In this document: one piece after another, positions 49,035-51,753 of the stretch
Numbering within the stretch: position 1 is the stretch's first letter
How the letters are laid out: every line of letters begins with the position of its first letter
Source: Ruminiclostridium sp.
GTDB lineage: Bacteria > Bacillota > Clostridia > Oscillospirales > Ruminococcaceae
Direction of reading: 5' to 3'
DNA: 51,753 nt
Assembly: GCA_017935365.1 (NCBI GenBank)
Contig: JAGBHT010000026.1
Location: 1 to 51,753, forward strand
Notes under the pieces: model-generated
What the model was told of the DNA's origin: nothing
What the model saw: the letters and a program-made list of their open reading frames with translations, nothing else
Database searches by the model: none
Position numbers and translations under genes: made by a program

Positions 49035-49088
49035 ACGCTGCCTTTTGCAGTACGTCATCAATGTACTGCAAAGAAACAGCGGTTTTTG
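49035..49088 (+). terminator. Terminator of the LRR_5 gene
   Basis: Inner perfect stem TTTGCAGTAC/GTACTGCAAA, outer CGCTG/CAGCG, then GGTTTTTG. Confidence 0.8.
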
Positions 49089-49106
49089 CATATAATCAGC
49101 TATATC

Positions 49107-49772
49107 TTACCCGTTACTTTTTGGCACTTTCCTTTTCCCAATAAGCCAATCAATCACGAAAAGAATATATCCCACAACTACAAACGCAACAAACAGAATA
49201 CCAAACCACATTGCTACTCCGCCGATGCCCTGTTTATCAAGGTCGAGGAAGAAATATGGGTAAAGGAAATAATTTTCCGAATCGAAGCCTAAAACAGCCG
49301 CACGGACATATACAAAAAGCAGATACACAATCGGGAATGAGATCGAAAGCAGCGGATAATACCACTTTGTTTTTCTGTGTTCATAGAACATAACCCAGTC
49401 TGCAACATACATTATCGGCAGAACAACGTGGAAAAGTATACTTTTCACCTGAAGATTCATCTGAATGTCCCTGCCGCCTGCGAGCATTATATTGAACACA
49501 AAGAACGTCAGCAAAATTCCTAACATAGCTATAAATTTCAGTGCAGGAAGCGTCGTCACAAAGCTGTTTTCCTTTTTCCTTGCAGTCTGTACAAGCTCTG
49601 CAAACATTATACCTAAACAAAGAAAATTGCTCAGATTTGTAAAGTAGACATAAAATGTCCAGCTCATATTTTTGTAATCGTCGAATAGTCCCAGACAAGC
49701 AACCGAGCCCAGAACACCGAAAGCACAGTATACGCTCTGAAAAATAAGCTGTGCCGTTCTGCTTTTTGTCAT
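49107..49772 (-). CDS. Pr6Pr-like membrane protein
   Basis: 221 residues with six likely membrane helices: about 10-30, 38-60 (WTFYVYFTNLSNFLCLGIMF), 75-97, 110-128 (LFHVVLPIMYVADWVMFYE), 138-158 (YYPLLSISFPIVYLLFVYVR) and 182-205. FTNLSN, HVVLP and YPYFFLD are hallmarks of the Pr6Pr family, distantly related to AIG1/FAR-17a hydrolases. Function in bacteria is uncertain. A bidirectional terminator lies upstream; the gene stands alone. Confidence 0.78.
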   Translation of the reverse strand: MTKSRTAQLIFQSVYCAFGVLGSVACLGLFDDYKNMSWTFYVYFTNLSNFLCLGIMFAELVQTARKKENSFVTTLPALKFIAMLGILLTFFVFNIMLAGGRDIQMNLQVKSILFHVVLPIMYVADWVMFYEHRKTKWYYPLLSISFPIVYLLFVYVRAAVLGFDSENYFLYPYFFLDLDKQGIGGVAMWFGILFVAFVVVGYILFVIDWLIGKRKVPKSNG

Positions 49773-49880
49773 AATTATTACCTTATCGCCTTTCTTGAAT
49801 TTATTTTATTATACCTGTTTACCGGCTGTATGTCAATCAATACAGTATCAGAAAAACGGCTTTATTTTTTTAAGCAGTAA

Positions 49881-49920
49881 AAAATCACGGCGATAGCCTG
49901 TTTTCTATCGTCGTGATTTA
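49881..49920. terminator. Bidirectional terminator
   Basis: AATCACGGCGATAG pairs with CTATCGTCGTGATT (one mismatch), flanked by A-run and T-rich sequence. It follows the minus gene 49968-50477. Confidence 0.8.
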
Positions 49921-49967
49921 ATTTCTGTTTTATGATTTTAAAAAGTGGAGTATTATTGGCGATGTGG

Positions 49968-50477
49968 TTATGCAGCTGCACCGAATATTCCTTCCAGCTT
50001 ATCCATTATGCCCGGCTTGCTAAGGCAGTCTTTATAATTGATCTCAACAACCTTATCACCTACTATAACCGAATAGCTCTTACGCAGTTCCGGAATAAAA
50101 AGTTTATCTGACAAATACGAAAAATACTCATAATGAATATTTTTATATTCCGAAACAATATCTTCTTTATCATAAGAAGTCGCATCAGCAACGTGAATGC
50201 AGAATTTATCATCATCTGCGTATGTACCTGTTTCACCGTCACAGTCAAAACCTTTTGATTTTAACAAGTCGCTGTCATGCCAATCGAGTTCACTGATATA
50301 ATCCAATATTCTGTCATTCTGAGGCTCTGAACGAACAAAAAATTCAAAAGCCGGAATAAAAATGTTTGCGCAAATAGCCACAATCAAAACAAATACAAAT
50401 AAAGCACGTTTTTTAAAGTGCTTTCTGAATGCAATAACAGCACATAGCGACATTAGAACAATTATTTTAATTATCAT
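49968..50477 (-). CDS. Membrane-anchored protein of unknown function
   Basis: 169 residues: two N-terminal hydrophobic segments (IIKIIVLMSLCAVIAF, ALFVFVLIVAICANIFIPAF) and then an extracytoplasmic or cytosolic domain rich in D and Y (DYISELDWHDSDLLKSKGFD, SYSVIVGDKVVEINYKDC). It lies behind an Rhs locus on the same strand, so an immunity-type role is conceivable. No family is recognised. Confidence 0.6.
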   Translation of the reverse strand: MIIKIIVLMSLCAVIAFRKHFKKRALFVFVLIVAICANIFIPAFEFFVRSEPQNDRILDYISELDWHDSDLLKSKGFDCDGETGTYADDDKFCIHVADATSYDKEDIVSEYKNIHYEYFSYLSDKLFIPELRKSYSVIVGDKVVEINYKDCLSKPGIMDKLEGIFGAAA

Positions 50478-50587
50478 TTATTTTTCTCCTTATTTTTTAA
50501 GTCGTGATGAATCGATCACGAATGTTTTTCTTTGCCTTATTTGATAGACAGGACTTATATAATCCAAGTGAACTGTAGATACTTAGA

Positions 50588-50697
50588 TTAGCAGGCTTTA
50601 ACCGCAAGCTCCATATTGCCTGTCATTGGCATAAGCTTGCCCCAGGCATTGTAGGTGTATGTTACTACCTTTGCTCCTGTGCTGTCGGTTATATTTA
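50588..50697 (-). pseudogene. Orphan Rhs core fragment
   Basis: ITDSTGAKVVTYTYNAWGKL is the YD-repeat core motif of Clostridia Rhs/wall-associated proteins. The frame is open about 36 codons, from the stop of the 94-residue gene to TAA 50588. Such fragments mark cassette exchange in polymorphic toxin loci. Confidence 0.75.
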
Positions 50698-50698
50698 A

Positions 50699-50983
50699 TT
50701 ATCTTAAATCGATACAATAATTTACTTTGTTGTATTTTTTTCCGTTACGGCTTTCTATATATGCTTTTTCTTTACAACCGGTAAATATTGTTTCATTTAA
50801 AAATTTCAAAAAATCATCTACACCATATGTTAAAATTGCATTTGACTTATCATATATTATACATTCAGGTTGATAATATATCCATTCAAAAAAATCCGAT
50901 CTAATATTTTCAAGATTCAGAATATAGTCATCAGGAATATAAATTTTGTATTGTTCAAAATCAAATTTAATTAGTACAATCAT
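50699..50983 (-). CDS. Small protein in Rhs locus (possible immunity)
   Basis: 94 residues: KFDFEQYKIYIPDDYILNLE, FFEWIYYQPECIIYDKSNAI, VDDFLKFLNETIF, then a basic YIESRNGKKYNK end. A/T-rich compared with neighbours, as is usual for exchanged toxin-immunity genes. No family recognised. It stands between the DUF5071-like gene and the orphan Rhs core, which suggests an immunity gene (inference). The ribosome site is weak. Confidence 0.55.
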   Translation of the reverse strand: MIVLIKFDFEQYKIYIPDDYILNLENIRSDFFEWIYYQPECIIYDKSNAILTYGVDDFLKFLNETIFTGCKEKAYIESRNGKKYNKVNYCIDLR

Positions 50984-51046
50984 AGTTAAAATATGTAAAA
51001 TACACCCTCTTATCTAAATTTTTCATTTAATTATTGTTAACAATTA

Positions 51047-51448
51047 TTATTTATCTCTAGCTTTTCGCTCTTTTTTTAAATTTTTAAGTGCCTGTAACCA
51101 CAATTTATCGTTTTGTGCTTTTGCTGTGGTGATAGATACTTTTAGCTCATATTCGAACAATTCATCTTCCGATATAATTAATCTATCATAAATGCAAATT
51201 GCTCCCGGCCAATTCAAATCTTTAAGCCATCTAAATAATTCCGGCAAATAAGGGGATAATTCTTCATCGGATTTATCTGACAATATCTTGGCGCAATTAT
51301 TCCACACATTTTTATTAATATTTTTATTGCATGGTTGCAAAAACACATTTAAACAATTTACTCTTTTTGCAAGTTCTAATCCATAACACTGATTTTCATC
51401 GCTTTCATTCCAATCAAGTAAAGTCATTATATAATCTATATCTATCAC
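51047..51448 (-). CDS. DUF5071-like immunity protein
   Basis: 133 residues from GTG 51448 (GAGGTGACTTTTT upstream). LLDWNESDEN near the start and LSPYLPELFRWLKDLNWPGA with IYDRLI are the DUF5071 hallmarks, seen in immunity proteins of polymorphic toxins. It overlaps the end of the Rhs toxin frame by 35 bases, so toxin and immunity are coupled. The gene is A/T-rich, consistent with horizontal exchange. Confidence 0.78.
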   Translation of the reverse strand: MIDIDYIMTLLDWNESDENQCYGLELAKRVNCLNVFLQPCNKNINKNVWNNCAKILSDKSDEELSPYLPELFRWLKDLNWPGAICIYDRLIISEDELFEYELKVSITTAKAQNDKLWLQALKNLKKERKARDK

Positions 51449-51753
51449 AAAAAGTCACCTCGTATACCGTTTTACAATTCGCTTTAATGTTTTTGTCCAT
51501 ATTGAATTTGTTCCTGCTTTTATCCTTTGCCCTTGGAGTTAAATTACCTGGATTTATTCCGTTATATCTATAAATATATATAGGCGCAGGTTTTTTGATT
51601 CTTCTGTCTTTCTCTTTTGCCTTACTGTCAGAACGGGTATCAACATATGTTGTTGAACGCCTAATATTATTCCCTACAGCTGTGCCTATTGCAACACCTG
51701 CACCAACACCAACCGCTGTAGCAATACCATAAGCTGCCCATGTAAGAAGCGAA
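51414..51753 (-). CDS. Rhs-type toxin C-terminus (partial at right edge)
   Basis: 112 codons are seen to TGA 51414; the 5' part lies beyond 51753. It begins with a glycine/alanine-rich stretch (AYGIATAVGVGAGVAIGTAV), the spacer at the core-toxin junction of Rhs proteins. Then come a basic linker and YIYRYNGINPGNLTPRAKDK, after which NKFNMDKNIKANCKTVYEV closes the chain. The I-Y-R-Y-G-x-N-P-G-N-L-T-P motif occurs at the start of one Rhs toxin domain type. The end is short for that family, so the toxin may be truncated. Confidence 0.65.
   Translation of the reverse strand, partial: SLLTWAAYGIATAVGVGAGVAIGTAVGNNIRRSTTYVDTRSDSKAKEKDRRIKKPAPIYIYRYNGINPGNLTPRAKDKSRNKFNMDKNIKANCKTVYEVTFCDRYRLYNDFT

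Overview
The window looks like chromosomal DNA of an anaerobic, moderately low-GC Clostridia-type Firmicute, most likely a gut Ruminococcus/Oscillospiraceae relative. The grounds are AGGAGG-type ribosome sites, near-consensus SigA promoters, a tail-first siphoprophage, a flavin reductase-rubredoxin-rubrerythrin fusion, BspA-type leucine-rich repeat proteins and an Rhs toxin locus. The genus is inference.

Positions 1 to about 34,566 are most of an HK97-type siphovirus prophage whose lytic genes lie almost entirely on the minus strand. Read in transcription order (right to left), it holds a bipolar switch with two HTH regulators and 17-bp palindromic operators (31.2-31.6 kb). Next come three convergent pairs of very small genes (30.0-31.2 kb) and an early operon with HTH/excisionase-like, Lar-like, truncated methyltransferase, zinc-finger and PP-loop ATPase genes (27.1-29.8 kb). 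A recombination and replication block follows (19.5-26.4 kb): DUF1351, RecT, MBL-fold, HNH, replisome organizer, DnaC-like loader and a phage-borne DNA sliding clamp. Then come an ArpU-like late regulator, HNH, TerS, portal, protease, capsid, connectors, tail tube, chaperone, tape measure, Dit and a tail hub/fibre running off the left edge. The large terminase and the gp10-like neck gene are displaced into the tail module, flanking a cassette of tiny membrane proteins. An N6-adenine methylase sits inside the head module. On the plus strand right of the switch are a CI-side regulator, an orphan HsdR-N-like nuclease and the tyrosine integrase. The integrase abuts the 3' half of a tRNA-Pro(CGG), the right attachment site.

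From 34.6 to 36.4 kb there are scars of a second, related prophage: a tail pseudogene homologous to the window's first gene and a fused chaperone/head-tail ORF. These are followed by an FxLYD gene with a premature stop. From 36.4 to 41.7 kb lie a candidate HEPN-domain operon and a plus-strand three-gene cluster with PriA-3'BD-like, LRR_5+BRCT and possibly HIRAN-like domains, two of whose members carry a frameshift or a start-adjacent stop.

From 41.9 kb onward: tRNA-Thr(GGT) with a consensus promoter; LRR_5 fragments; a MazG-like pyrophosphohydrolase coupled to a nuclease-helicase broken near an IS256-type transposase fragment; a truncated solute-binding protein; the rubrerythrin fusion; an IS3 terminus; an LRR_5 protein; a Pr6Pr-like membrane protein; and at the right edge an Rhs C-terminal toxin fragment with a DUF5071-like immunity gene and an orphan Rhs core fragment. 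The right third is rich in broken genes, consistent with a recombination- and decay-prone accessory region. All calls come from reading the sequence; no database search was run.
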